From Lithospermum erythrorhizon (Eukaryota; Streptophyta; Magnoliopsida; Boraginales; Boraginaceae), in contig JADFUC010000964.1 of NCBI GenBank assembly GCA_019722365.1, forward strand, positions 930,001 through 994,000: a stretch of DNA of 64,000 bases. The letters are read 5' to 3'. This document shows, in pieces, positions 1 through 10,863 of this stretch. The translations under genes and the position numbers were made by a program. Under the pieces are notes generated by a model, which was not told where the DNA came from, made no database searches, and saw nothing but the letters and a program-made list of their open reading frames with translations. Every line of letters starts with the position of its first letter. The stretch's first letter is position 1.

Positions 1-240
1 ATGCAGAGGGTCTGCTGCTTGGATTTTATCAATGTAGCTTACTCATGAATATCATAAACCTATGTTAATTTTGATTCTTATCAAATTTATCTATCTATTA
101 ACACACAACAAATTTGCCCAATTTACTATTACCATGTTAATTCTGATTCAAATCAAATTTGCGTGTCTCAATTAACACCAAAAAATTTGTAAACTTCGAC
201 AACTTAAAAGCAAACTGAACAATCTTTTAGAGACGAAGGA

Positions 241-658
241 TCACCATACCATGTTCCTAAGCAAGACGACCCTCGTCGGCGCCATATTAAACTGCACACC
301 CTTAACCTTCTTCTCCTTCTCAGCACTCTCATTAACAATATTCCCAGCTCTCTTATCCGTCTTCTTAACCATCAACGGCGTCGTAATCCCCTGCTCCATT
401 TTCCCCAACCCCTGCCCCGCTTTCCACCCCATCTTCGCCATCATCCGTTGCGCCGCCGTCATCCCCCCTACCTCCTCCGCCTCCCTCTGCGGCGGCGCCA
501 CCCTATCACCTCCGCCGCTCATAGCCGCCCTCCGTCGCCACGCTTCCTCGCCGGAGATATTCAAATCTCTCTCGATCTCTCTACTCTCTCTCGTCTCCTC
601 CTCCTGGAAGAGGGCTCAACACTTCCGGCGGAAGGTCGCCGTATAAGCCGCCTAGCAT
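241..658 (-). pseudogene. DRT111: Truncated, frameshifted copy of SPF45/DRT111 splicing factor (G-patch)
   Basis: Read leftwards, the ATG at 658 opens with MLGGLYGDLPPEVLSPLPGG, the typical start of plant SPF45/DRT111 splicing factors, and meets a stop after about 25 codons. A second frame (658 and 564 differ by 94 nt, not a multiple of 3) carries ERDLNISGEEAWRRRAAMSG. It continues into a good G-patch (TAAQRMMAKMGWKAGQGLGK, then QGITTPLMVKKTDKRAG) and the linker TRVVLLRNM, where a stop follows. The long middle section and the C-terminal RRM of the family are absent. This looks like a copy with an internal deletion and frameshift. The last codons read ATG|GTATGG, which could be a splice donor, so RRM exons might lie beyond the left edge, but the upstream frameshift would still break the protein. 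Family assignment is strong; pseudogene status is inferred. Confidence 0.8.
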
Positions 659-1730
659 CGTAAATAGTGAAGAGTTTTGGGGCAATTTTTAGAATTTGTT
701 TATTTCATCGGAAAATTGTGATGGATTAGCTCATATATTTTGGAGGATTTATTATGAGACACATAATTTTGTGTATTTACTTCAAAAGTAACCATTTAGA
801 TGGGTTCGTGGAATTGTGATATCTCTCATTGGTAGAGGTTGGGCATGAACCGGTAAAGAGTGTGACTCCTCGGGCCATCATGCTAAATCTCGAGTAAACT
901 TACTTCAGATGGGTTCCGTGCTCATCTACCCACTCGCCCGGTATAATACTCTTAAATTTCGGCTCTGGCTGCTTCGAGCTCAATCAAGACTCTTCATTAG
1001 GCAAATTGTAAGTAGGTGAGTGATATATTTGGTGATATGAGTAATCGAAATAGTAGATATTAAATGGTGGAGATCAAATAGTAAAAGAAGGAAATGTTAG
1101 TAATGAACGATATGGAGCCCGTTGGGCTAACCTTTTCTTTTTAAACTTATAAGTGATCAATTTACAATTTAGACCACCCACACGATCAAAATGAGTGCCA
1201 AAATGGGATCGTTACACACAAACAGTGATTAAATGGGCATCAAAACTCTTTAACACCATGTAGATCGGATCAAATTTAGTCCCTGCTAAGTTTGCACTGC
1301 TGCTGGCCCCACCTGAGAATAAACTAAACAAAACAAAAATTTGGCCATGCAGCTTGCACCACTTGGCAGCTTCTAGATGGTTGTCTTTATTTTTTTCCCT
1401 CTTATTTTTTAAATAATTTTGCACAATAATTAAGCAAAATAAAAATTAAAAAAAATATACCATTGTTTTTCATTTTTCGAGATTTATCGATGACTGTGTT
1501 TGTATTATTCGGACACCAAAAAAAATTTGAATTTTTTATACAATTTCGTCAATTGTCTTAAAATATTATGATTTTTTTGAAATTCAAAAAAATTTTGCAA
1601 AACGAAGATAAAGCTCGAGCACAATATAGAAATTAATTTTGACACTCTCGAATAATACGAAATCAATTATTCACGATACTTCAAGATATAAGCTTTTAAA
1701 TTTTAAGACAGAATAATAAACAATAATATT
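659..1730. other. Intergenic spacer, no gene seen
   Basis: AT-rich spacer between the SPF45 remnant and RRP9, read divergently. TGGGCT near 1123 resembles a site II element but lies far from the RRP9 start. No coding frame, RNA gene or clear repeat was recognised. Confidence 0.5.
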
Positions 1731-1731
1731 G

Positions 1732-1766
1732 TTTATAAAAACACACTTACAACAGCTAAAACCCTA
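1732..1766 (+). promoter_or_regulatory. RRP9 core promoter: TATA-like box and telo-box
   Basis: TTTATAAAA at 1732-1740 is followed at 1759-1766 by AAACCCTA, the telo-box. Telo-boxes are established promoter or 5'-leader elements of plant ribosomal-protein and ribosome-biogenesis genes, which fits the RRP9 gene starting at 1954. The transcription start is inferred to lie at about 1765, giving a leader of about 190 nt. Confidence 0.6.
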
Positions 1767-1883
1767 CTTAACTCTTCACTCTTCACCTCCACAAAACCTC
1801 TGTTTTCTGTCTCAAGCCCTACTTCACTGCAACATCAAAAACCCCATTTAACTATATTCATAATATTATTAAATTCAATACTG

Positions 1884-1942
1884 AAATCTGTATACTAAAA
1901 AAGTGTGAAACCGTCACACTAACTCCAAATCTGTATACTAAA
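1884..1942 (+). repeat. 16-bp direct repeats flanking a short hairpin in the RRP9 leader
   Basis: AAATCTGTATACTAAA occurs at 1884-1899 and again at 1927-1942. Between them lies GTGTGA-AACCG-TCACAC (1903-1919), a 6-bp-stem hairpin. The 24 bases 1900-1923 recur exactly at 21601-21624. The arrangement resembles a small insertion with duplicated flanks, but no known element is recognised. Confidence 0.6.
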
Positions 1943-1953
1943 TTTGTTCAACC

Positions 1954-4900
1954 ATGAAGAAACCCAACTTTAATAATGCAAAAAAGCGTGTATCCATAAC
2001 CCAGGACCCCTTTTTTGATGACAACTCAAAACGACTTCGTAAAGGGAAGTATGACGAAGACATCGAAAGCGAAAGCAGTGAAGAAGAATACAGTAATGTT
2101 GAGGGCAATGTGGGAGAGGAGGAGGAGGAGGAAGAGACTGCTGCTGAGAAGAGGAAGCGTGTCGCGGAGCTGTATATCGAGAAGCTGAGGAAGATTGAGG
2201 AGAGGAAGAGGGAGGGGGAGGAGGAAGGGAGTGATGAGGAGGGGTGGGAGAGGAAGAGGGATAAAGAGGGGGAGAGGGATTCGAGGGTGGCGAAGATGCT
2301 TCATATTGAGCAGATGGAGGAGAGTGGTAGGGCCAGAAAATCCATTGCATTCAGGTATACGTTGTCAAGATTGAGGATTTATATGTGTGTTTGTATTATT
2401 GTGTTTGTGTGTTGATATGACTGTTTAGATTGTTTTGGTAACAAATTTGATAAGTAATGGTATTTTGTTTATTGTAGAAAGGTTTTGGATTTTGAGTAAG
2501 TTCCAAGTATACATTGTAAAGATTGAAGCTTTATATGTATGTGTCTACTAATATGTTTGTTTAGATATGTTTGGTCCAAATGACTTTGTCGGTAAGCTTG
2601 TTTCTTTTGTATATGTGTGTTCCAATATGTTTGTCTAGCTTTGTTTGGGTCAAAAGGACTTTGTGGAAAGCTTCTTTATTGGTCGTGTATGCTCCGAATA
2701 AGAGACATTCAACATGGCAACGAATCTGATAGAGTAAACTATCGAGTTTGTTGTATCAAGGCTTTGGATATTCAGTGAGTTCAAGGTATACATTATAAAA
2801 AAATGAAATTTTATTTGTATTTGTGTTTGCCTAGCTTTGTTTCGGTATGAATGAATTTGTTGATGGATTTTTCTTGGTAGTGTATGCTCTGAATTGTGCT
2901 TGTCTAGCTTTGCTTCTTCTGAAAACAACCACGTCTTACAAATCTGTTTGGTGATCGTAGGGTCCAAAAGCCAGAATTGACTGGTGGGTTCCAATGTCTA
3001 GTGAAACATCGGCAGTCTGTTACTGCTTTAGCTCTGTCTGACGATGATTGCAGAGGTTTTTCCGCTTCAAAAGATGGTACCATAGTTCACTGGGATGTAG
3101 ATAGTGGGAAGACTGAAAAGTATTTGTGGCCTAGTGATGAGCTGTTAAAGTCCCATGGTGTAAAGGATCCCCAAGGTCGGGCCTCAAAGCATAGTAGGCA
3201 TGTGTTGGCATTGGCGGTTAGTTATGACAATCGGTATTTGGCAACTGGAGGCTTGGATCGTCATATTCACTTGTGGGACATTCGTACACGGGAACATCTT
3301 CAGGTAAATGAAGTCAATTATGATATAATTAGCAACTTCCTAACCTCCACTGTTGCATAAGATTGTGCTACACTAAAGTTCTCTACTACCTGTGTGCATG
3401 TAACTTAGTCAGTCAAAGCTTAGGATCTGGTATCCCCTTTTAACTACAATTATGTACTTATTCTCCTTCAATGTGACATATAGGCTTTTCCAGGCCATAG
3501 AGGACCTGTTTCATGCTTGACATTCAGGCAAGGAACTACTGAACTGTTTTCCGGTTCATTTGATCGGGCAATCAAGATATGGAATGCAGAGGATAGGGCT
3601 TATATAACTACACTGTATGGTCACCAAAATGAAGTATTAACAATTGATTGCTTGAGAAAAGAACGTGCACTGACCGTTGGCCGTGATCGAACCATGCATT
3701 TGTGGAAGGTATCAGGTTTCTTTCAGTTATCCTTGTCACATCTTTATATGTGGGATTGTAAATGTTCAATTATGACATCATTTTTATTTATTTTATGAAG
3801 GATTCTTTCCCTTCCTTTTGTAACATATTAAACTCCATCTCATAAAATGTGAAAGATTATCTGTCTTGACCCATTACCTATTTCATGTGCAGGTCCCAGA
3901 GGAATCACAACTAATATTTCGTGCTCCGGCTGCATCGCTCGAGTGTGGCTGTTTTATTAGTAATGATGAATTCTTATCTGGTTCTGACGATGGAAGCATT
4001 GAGCACTGGAATATATTGCGGAAGAAGCCTGTTCACATCGTTAAGAGTGCGCATGCATTAACTGGAGCAACTACCCATGGAGAGATAAATAACAATGGAT
4101 TATCTAATGGCATCTTAGGTGCGATGCCAATCTTTTCTATATTGATTTCATTATTTTGTACCTTTACTGTATTGAAGTAGGTGGCGACTAGCTTAGCTTG
4201 CATTTAGGTCCACCCCCTCCCTTAAAAACCAAATAAACCCAAAACTAAGAACAATATTGAAGAATTAAAATAAAGGTGCCGAGTTAACGATCTACTGAAA
4301 TGTTGTTTTTTAATCCGTTTCCTTTTTTATATGACGAACATTTGTTTCATGCAGAAAATGGTACCGATGGCCATGGAAGTAATTATTCTTCAGTGCACTC
4401 TTGGGTCAGTTCAGTAGCAGTATGTCCAAGCAGTGATCTTGCTGCTTCTGGAGCTGGAAATGGTACAATTCGTCTTTGGGCAATTGAAAATGAATCTAAA
4501 GGCATAAACCCATTGTTCGAGCTCCCTTTGGTAAGCTTTGTCTCTCAAGTAAATGATCTGCAGGTTGGAGTAATGGAATGAAATTGACTAGATAGATACC
4601 CATTTTGTTAATGAATATCTTTTTCCTCACATGTTTCAAATACACATGTTACTACCTCCGTGCATTCTTCTTTTTCGTTGTTACATCAGCTGTTGCTGAT
4701 TCGATTATGTGTGTCAAACATTAATCCATTGCATACATACCCCCTCGTAATGTTTATTTAAACACATTTGTATTGCAGGTTGGTTTTGTAAATTCTTTGG
4801 TTTTTGCAAAATCTGGGAAATTTCTAATTGCCGGAGTAGGGCAGGTATTAATTTCCCATTGTTTGTTTTCTTTTCATGAATAAGCCCGAATGGAAATTGC

Positions 4901-5108
4901 TATTGTTCAGAAACTTATATATAATCTTTACAATTAGCTTCAGTCTTATTAATTTCAATACTTTGATTTTCATATGTACTTAATTGTTCCTCTGTGGGAA
5001 TCATGATTATCAAACAAACAAAATTTGCAGGAACCTCGCTTAGGAAGATGGGGCAAAATCCCAAAAGCAAGAAATGGTATCTCCATACATACACTGAAGC
5101 TCTCATGA
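1954..5108 (+). CDS. RRP9: U3 snoRNP WD40 protein (RRP9/U3-55K, YAOZHE-like)
   Basis: Exons by splice signals: 1954-2354, 2961-3303, 3484-3708, 3893-4118, 4355-4530, 4779-4844, 5031-5108. They join in frame to 504 residues, the usual family length. Residues 1-130 are charged and acidic (EEEEEEE stretch, basic [16 protein letters not shown], probably coiled coil). From about residue 145 the protein is a WD40 propeller: [109 protein letters not shown]. The C-terminus [20 protein letters not shown] matches plant YAO. Family knowledge: the protein binds U3 snoRNA box B/C in the nucleolus and is needed for early pre-rRNA cleavages and embryo development. All introns are GT-AG. The telo-box upstream supports co-regulation with ribosome biogenesis genes. 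Confidence 0.95.
2345..2830 (+). repeat. Degenerate tandem copies of the exon 1/intron 1 junction
   Basis: The splice-donor neighbourhood TTCAGGTATACGTTG (2350) recurs as TTCCAAGTATACATTG (about 2500) and TTCAAGGTATACATT (about 2783). Each copy is followed by similar TTTATATGTRTGTGT and TAGCTTTGTTTGG blocks. Intron 1 of RRP9 (2355-2960) therefore seems to have grown by repeated duplication of its own 5' part. The later copies keep GTATAC and could act as decoy donors. Confidence 0.6.
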
Positions 5109-5672
5109 AAATGGAAACAAGCAAATTGGGTTTGTGGTTTTCGACAAGTTTTCACAGAGGAAACTAGTAATAGTATACTCGCCATTTTTTATAAGACTCC
5201 GGCAAGCTCCCATGCAGGAGCCAGCATGAAAACCCCTTATAAAGTGGCTTGCATATTGGAGTTTCCTAGAAACAGGAAGAGTTGAGAGGGCATGTACAAT
5301 TTTGACATCACACCAAAACAGTTTCTTGATGTAATTTGATTTTGTTTAATTCTTTAATTATATTTGACTTTATAATACAGTATATATTTTTCACAATTAT
5401 ACTGTTTTTGAATCATTGTAGATGAATCCTTTAATGATATGGTACAGTTGAATACCTTTGAAGTACAGTACAAGATGTATTAGCAAACACCAAAATGTTA
5501 CAAGTAACAACAATATTCAAGCCAAGAACATATGCACCAATATATTTGAAGAGGTTCATGTCTAAGCAGGGTAAAGGGGTCGAATAGCAAGTAACTGTAA
5601 TCCCACGATAACAGGAGGCTGTTTCCGAGTTCAAGAGTGGAGTGCATAGTACATAGGAACACCAAATCAAAT
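5109..5672. other. Convergent 3' flanks of RRP9 and the Ycf33-like gene
   Basis: Short AT-rich spacer where two convergent genes end. It holds the untranslated ends and no coding frame that I can support. Confidence 0.6.
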
Positions 5673-6230
5673 CTAGTAATTATATTCATAACTAAAATCA
5701 GACAAACCAACCATGGCAGAGACCACCTGAGAAACAATGAAAATCCCCCCTCCAATAATTGTAATAATAAGAACAGCAGAGATGGGGTTCTTGAGCAACT
5801 CCACTATAGGCTCAATGAGAACAGACAAAGCTCCAGTGCTTACTGTTAGAGCATACAAAGCATATCTCCTCATGTTGTCCCAAAACTCCTCCATCAATGG
5901 TCCTTCAGGGCCTAAAGCTAATGCCTTCTGATCATCAAATCCCATTAAAAATAACACCACACCTATCGACGCAGCACCAAATATCACCATTCTTGGAACA
6001 CCCTTTGAGCTAGTATTTGAAGATTCAGTAGTAGTAGTAAGAGGTGCAAACTGATCAGCTAAAAGTTGTTTGGATTCAAGAGGAGTGCATTTGTGTGTTG
6101 ATAAAACGATGTTTTGTTTAGGGAAACTTGGAGTCTTGAAGGTTTGGAGGCAAGTTTTTGGGGTTGGAGTGAAGAAACTTGCATGCTTGTATTTCAACTG
6201 GTGTCTAAGAGTGTTCATGGTTGATGACAT
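5673..6230 (-). CDS. ycf33: Nuclear-encoded plastid Ycf33/DUF751 family protein
   Basis: Single-exon gene of 185 residues. Residues 1-60 are rich in Ser, Thr, Lys and Pro and poor in acids, as in a chloroplast transit peptide. A hydrophobic segment follows (MVIFGAASIGVVLFLMGF, about 80-97), then the conserved block MEEFWDNMRRYALYALTVST at about 113-132. Two further membrane segments end in IFIVSQVVSAMVGLS. This block matches the whole of the cyanobacterial and algal Ycf33 protein (DUF751). In land plants the gene sits in the nucleus, so this copy reflects old transfer from the plastid. The product is probably a thylakoid or envelope membrane protein; its function is not established. The ATG at 6230 is followed by a second in-frame ATG at codon 5. 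Upstream lies an ordinary AT-rich spacer. Confidence 0.88.
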   Translation of the reverse strand: MSSTMNTLRHQLKYKHASFFTPTPKTCLQTFKTPSFPKQNIVLSTHKCTPLESKQLLADQFAPLTTTTESSNTSSKGVPRMVIFGAASIGVVLFLMGFDDQKALALGPEGPLMEEFWDNMRRYALYALTVSTGALSVLIEPIVELLKNPISAVLIITIIGGGIFIVSQVVSAMVGLSDFSYEYNY

Positions 6231-7969
6231 TTTTTGAGTTCAGAAAAACTTATCCCCAATATTTGATGGATTTATTGGGAGGTTGTAGTGTTTTGCTTGC
6301 CAGCCTTATCTTTGTGATATTGTATTATTCTTGTTTTTCTTCTTCTAATGGGCTAAATTGTAACTGTTCTTGTATCTAGTGGGTGGATCCAATTAAGGTC
6401 CAATACTATTTATCTTAGAAACCAAATAACCAATAGACATAGAGTTCATGGTGTGATTGTCAACTACGCTCCTCCCCTAAGGCTTACCTGTCACTTCTTA
6501 TTAATGGTTTGCACAGAAGGAAATACATTTTAGAGTGTGGTATAAAACTATAAATATTGAATCTCAATATCATTACCATAGATTATTGGTATGGATTGGA
6601 TAACCTGATACCCGCACAATTTTCAATACAAAAAGTCGTTCTACGAAGTTATGTGGACGATAAATAAGTCATGTTTAGTTAGAGAATATTGCTCGATACT
6701 TAAAACAGCCGGACATGATTTGATACAATCTTTTTCTCAGTGGACATTAAATCCTACTTGTTTGAAGTTGCAAAAATATTTAGAGGTGCAAATTTACCGC
6801 TAACTCGTTACCCCTATACCTGGTTGAATACCCTTGTTCGGTTGCTAATTGACTAAGACCAAAATCAAATTTAAATAATTTATATTTATTCAATACATGA
6901 AATGATGATCGAGTAATTACTTGATTCGATAAGTTATCCGTCCAACCAAATTATACGATATCCGATAGAACCTTAAACACGTTTACACCACTCTTGAAAA
7001 TCTAAAATTGCGATTTAATCATAATGAGACGCCCCCAAATCACCAAATGACTCTAATGATGACTTCAACTACAAAGCAAACCCCCTGGTATACGAAAATG
7101 CCCAAAAACAGCCAACATAAATCTACTGTCTCCCTGAACTCAGACACCACGTAATGTACCTCTTCACCACGTGGGGGTCTGACGTAGTACAATATTCTAA
7201 GATGGACCCCACACATCGCAGCCTCACCGTCTTCCACTCAGAGCTCGACAACGCAACACAATATTATTTCACCTCTATCGGTAACTTCATGTACTAACTC
7301 ATGTTTGGTTTCTTGGAAGTTGGAATTATTACAAAAATATGTAAGAGTAAAGCAAAAACATATATTCAAATTGTTAGCCATCGTCCGTACATGATACACG
7401 TTCGTCTATTCTTTTACTTTATTAAATTATCCCAACGAATGTATCACTCGTTTCATGTGCATTTAACTAATGCAAGGCTTTGTGTTTTGAAAATAATTTT
7501 CACTAAAACAAAGTCATAAATTAGTCAATATATATATGATATATCAAGATTCACATTACATAGTTAATTAATTAAGTATACATGGATGAAGACCTGATTA
7601 ACACAGTACCTATTTACGGATTAATTAACAAGCTAAGACTATATAAGATGTTCTTGTATTTCCAAGATGTGCAAATTCTTCAAAACATATGATCATTTTT
7701 AAAAAAAATTATTGTTACCCGCTCCCTTCTCCATCAATTCCCTCCTTGATCGATCACATAAAATTATATGTTTACTTTTGAGATTAATTTCCAGTAATTA
7801 ATATAAATTGATAATTTTATGATCAATTGATAAATCTTACAAAATCTACATTACATTATACGGAGTATATTTTATATTGTTGGCCAAAAAAAGTTACGTA
7901 ATATACAAACTTCAAAACCTAATTTACTTTAGATTAATTTATGAAGTTGAATAATTATACTTGTTCTGC
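6231..7969. other. Intergenic spacer, no gene seen
   Basis: AT-rich sequence upstream of the Ycf33-like gene. A slightly GC-richer patch at 7120-7260 contains CCACGTGGGG (G-box-like). An open frame on the minus strand there begins only with GTG and has no recognisable relatives. Otherwise I see nothing. Confidence 0.5.
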
Positions 7970-8180
7970 TGAAGCTACAACAAATAATAGTTAGGAACAC
8001 GAAGACAATAAAGAAACGAAACAACAATAATAGACAACGGACACAAACGATAAAGAAATGGACAAAAGAATTTAACGTGGTTTCCTAGGATTACACGTGT
8101 AATCCTAGACTAGTCCACGGAGAAAGAATTTAACTTGGTTTCCTAGGACACAAGAATTTAACGAGGTTTCCTAGGACACA
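7970..8180 (-). repeat. Left (3') LTR remnant of the Copia element, with 28-bp tandem repeats
   Basis: 7970-8130 matches 10526-10642 (TGAAGCTACAA start, AACGAAACAACAATAATAGA, then TTTCCTAGGATTACA). It continues into about three tandem copies of a 28-bp unit beginning GAATTTAAC and containing GGTTTCCTAGGACACAA, before RT debris starts. Confidence 0.75.
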
Positions 8181-10525
8181 AGAATTTAACTTTGTCTTCA
8201 CTCGAGATACCATCTTTGTTAGCAAAGACCCATTTACATCCAATGCCTTTCTTACCTATGCGAGCGCCCAATTAAATCCCGCATGGTTCTTGATAAAAGA
8301 ATCCATTCCTTCTTGACGACCCCCTATCCAACGCCACTTCCGAACTATGACGAGCTTCTAAGTAAGATAATGAAATATCTTACTAACAACCTGAAGTGCA
8401 AACGTGAATATCGCTTGAATCCCTTGCCAGCTTCCTAATGTTTCTTTTGGGTTTATGGCGCAATAAAGCTCATCATCATGAGTTCCATCATTACCGAGCC
8501 GCAATATCTTCAACTGAAGCAATCGAGTCCACTTGAACATTTGAACTTCAACTTGCTCCATCGGTTTTCGAGTACCTCACAACTCACTCCAAAACCTCAT
8601 TTGCAATTGTTCGTTGTCCAAGTGATACTATCTCATCAAATATAAATATCCCTACTTATTACTATCTTCTTTGACTCCTGACACCACACCGATATCCCTT
8701 CATGTCACTAGCAAATCAATGTAATAATAACTCGACATCTAAATATACGCAATCGGTCGTAGCCTAGCCAGTACACCGTGAATGCTAATTCCTCTAAAGC
8801 GAGTTCGACTCATCGAGCGCAGCCGACGGAAGCCTCGCTGGTTTAAAATGACAAGCGTGACGCTATCGCCGCCCAATATTGCCTTCCCCAACCCAAAGTT
8901 GAAAGCATGCCAACGAATCCTTTTCTAAATAATGCGACATTCATTCTTCGCCACCCTCGCTTTGTTGCGGCATTGCCTACCGAAAAAATGTCTTGGTAAT
9001 GCCATCATTTCTACACACATCGAACAAAGCGGAGTATAATTTACCTCCCAAATAAAGATTTCGAGATGGTTCCACATATCACTATGCACGAGTCTAGCTG
9101 CCTCCTTTGGCGCGACGAATCCGGCCTCACAACTTGTCTCGAGTCTTTCTTGCCCTCACTTAAATGCTCACAAAACTCAAGTTTACCCCTCCTTTGGAGC
9201 CTTCAATAGCCCTGTCGACAACCAAGCGCCACTACAGCCTCTACATTTACGCTTACGTAATAGATCGACTGCCGCTTATCACCTTATCAAACAAAACCCA
9301 GAACCGATTTACCTTCAAGATAATAAAGGTCGCTCTTCTCCTTCCTCTTTGTATGAATCTTGTCGCCCTTGCTCACCTTGATAGAACTACCTTCAAGTAC
9401 AATTTTACAACCCTTGGCTTCTAAAGTTCCTAATGAAATCAAGTTCTTCTTCAAATCTTTAGAACGTATGAACATTCTCACTAACTGATAAGACATCATT
9501 CATGGTCGACCGACTTTTCCAAATTCCCATAGTCTTGCACACGCTGTTGTTTCCCCGCTAAGACAACTCCACCATCAAACTCGCAATTCATAAAATAATG
9601 CCTCATATGACTCATACATGTGATACGAACAACTCCTCGAATCCACGATCCATTCATCGCAACTCTAGAAGCTTCTGAGCCTACCAAGACAAACTGCCTC
9701 CACTTTCAACTTCACCATATTCAAATTCGCTTCCCTTTGTTCTTCAACCTTTAGGCAATCTGATTTTCAATGTCTTTTCTCGTAACAAAAAAGAACATTG
9801 ATCTGGCTAATTTCTTTTCTTTGTGAATTCTCGCCGAGATGATTTCATGCTTCCATTTCTTTCCTTTATTAATCGCCAATGCTTCGTACGCTTGGTCTTT
9901 GTATTCCGCTGAATCTCCACCTCCGATTTTCTTGTTGTTCGCTAGCGCATTGACGCTTCTTCAAATTTGACTTAAGTCCTTACTTCATTCAACAAAGAAA
10001 TGATAAGTGTGATCATACTTGCCTCGATAATGAAGTTCAAAGAATAACAAGGCATCAAGCTCTCATCCTCAATTTCAACATCTAAATTTTGCAACCGCTT
10101 AACATTTTATTGTACCTGGCTGAGGTGATCAACAAGCTCATGGTGATGCCTTCCTCGAACCCAAATCGGAATAGCTTCTTCTTCATATACAAACGATTTT
10201 CAATGCTCTTTGTCATGTACTTGTCTGCAAGCTTCTTCCAGAGTTTCTAAGCGTCCATCTCCTTCATGATCAGTACTTGATGTCCTTCTCCAAATACAAT
10301 CGTATTGTCCAGCATGCCGACCTATTTTTCTTCTTCCATTCTTCATCCGTTGTTGTTGCAGGCTTCCTTCTCCAAGACGGGGTTTTAACCTTTGTTGATC
10401 GAGCACATCCACAACTCGCACTTCCACATTCCGGGGTTGTTAGTTCCATTGAGCTTTTCGACTTCAAACTTCATCATTCATCCCATCTTTCCAATTATAA
10501 ATCGGACTTCTATACCAATTTATGT

Positions 10526-10863
10526 TGAAGCTACAAAGAAATTATTAGGAAACACGAAGATAATAAAGAAACGAAACAACAATAATAGACAACGGTCGCA
10601 ACGGTTTCCTAGGATTACATCGTGTAATCCTAGACTCCGTCCACGTAGAAAGTTAAGAAATATTATTACTAACAATACACTTCAATCGTGAATACACTAA
10701 AAATAACAAGAGTCTTTTTACTATATAAAGAAATTCTATTAACTATTGAATGCAAAGCGAATACACTACTAAGATCTTTTTATGCGCTCAAGTATTTAAC
10801 TTACTTCCTCCTAAATATTTAATGTGGCATGCACTCTAAAAATTCTAATTTTATATTTCAACA
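10526..10863 (-). repeat. Right (5') LTR of the Copia element, with degenerate PBS beside it
   Basis: On the minus strand the repeat runs from TGTTGAAATATAAAATTAG (10863) to GTAGCTTCA (10526), giving TG...CA ends. A TATATAG promoter motif lies near 10720. Just inside, TTGGTATAGAAGTCC (about 10505-10519) resembles the initiator-Met tRNA primer site of Copia elements. The outer boundary is inferred, and no matching 5-bp target duplication was found. Confidence 0.6.

Larger units (their letters stand above)
7970..10863 (-). mobile_element. Decayed Ty1/Copia LTR retrotransposon, internally deleted
   Basis: Minus-strand order is gag, zinc knuckle, pre-integrase, integrase, start of reverse transcriptase. 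Gag begins near 10475 (FEVEKLNGTNNPGMWK, later DEEWKKKNRSACWTIRLYL). A broken zinc knuckle lies near 9780. The pre-integrase region at about 9290-9480 reads KKNLISLGTLEAKGCKIVLE and DLYYLEGKSVLGFV. Integrase debris spans about 8600-9150. The RT start KKGIGCKWVFANKDGISSED is at about 8195-8260. Many frameshifts and stops interrupt these. The rest of RT and all of RNase H are missing, so RT debris abuts the left LTR. Directly repeated LTR sequence occurs at 7970 and 10526. Copia order (integrase before RT) is clear; activity is excluded. Confidence 0.85.

Noticed and set aside
251..646. Plus-strand open frame of 131 codons
   Set aside because: It is the complement of the SPF45 G-patch remnant; the minus-strand protein has clear family motifs, this one has none.
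1970..2350. Pro/Ser-rich minus-strand frame under RRP9 exon 1
   Set aside because: Mirror image of the GA-rich acidic N-terminus of RRP9; composition artefact.
7040..7237. Minus-strand frame of 65 codons
   Set aside because: Starts with GTG, has no family signature, and no intron-linked continuation was visible.
8357..8415. Second LTR fragment inside the left Copia element (similarity to 10640-10700)
   Set aside because: The shared stretch is short, and the same bases fit the expected integrase-RT linker and RT start of Copia.
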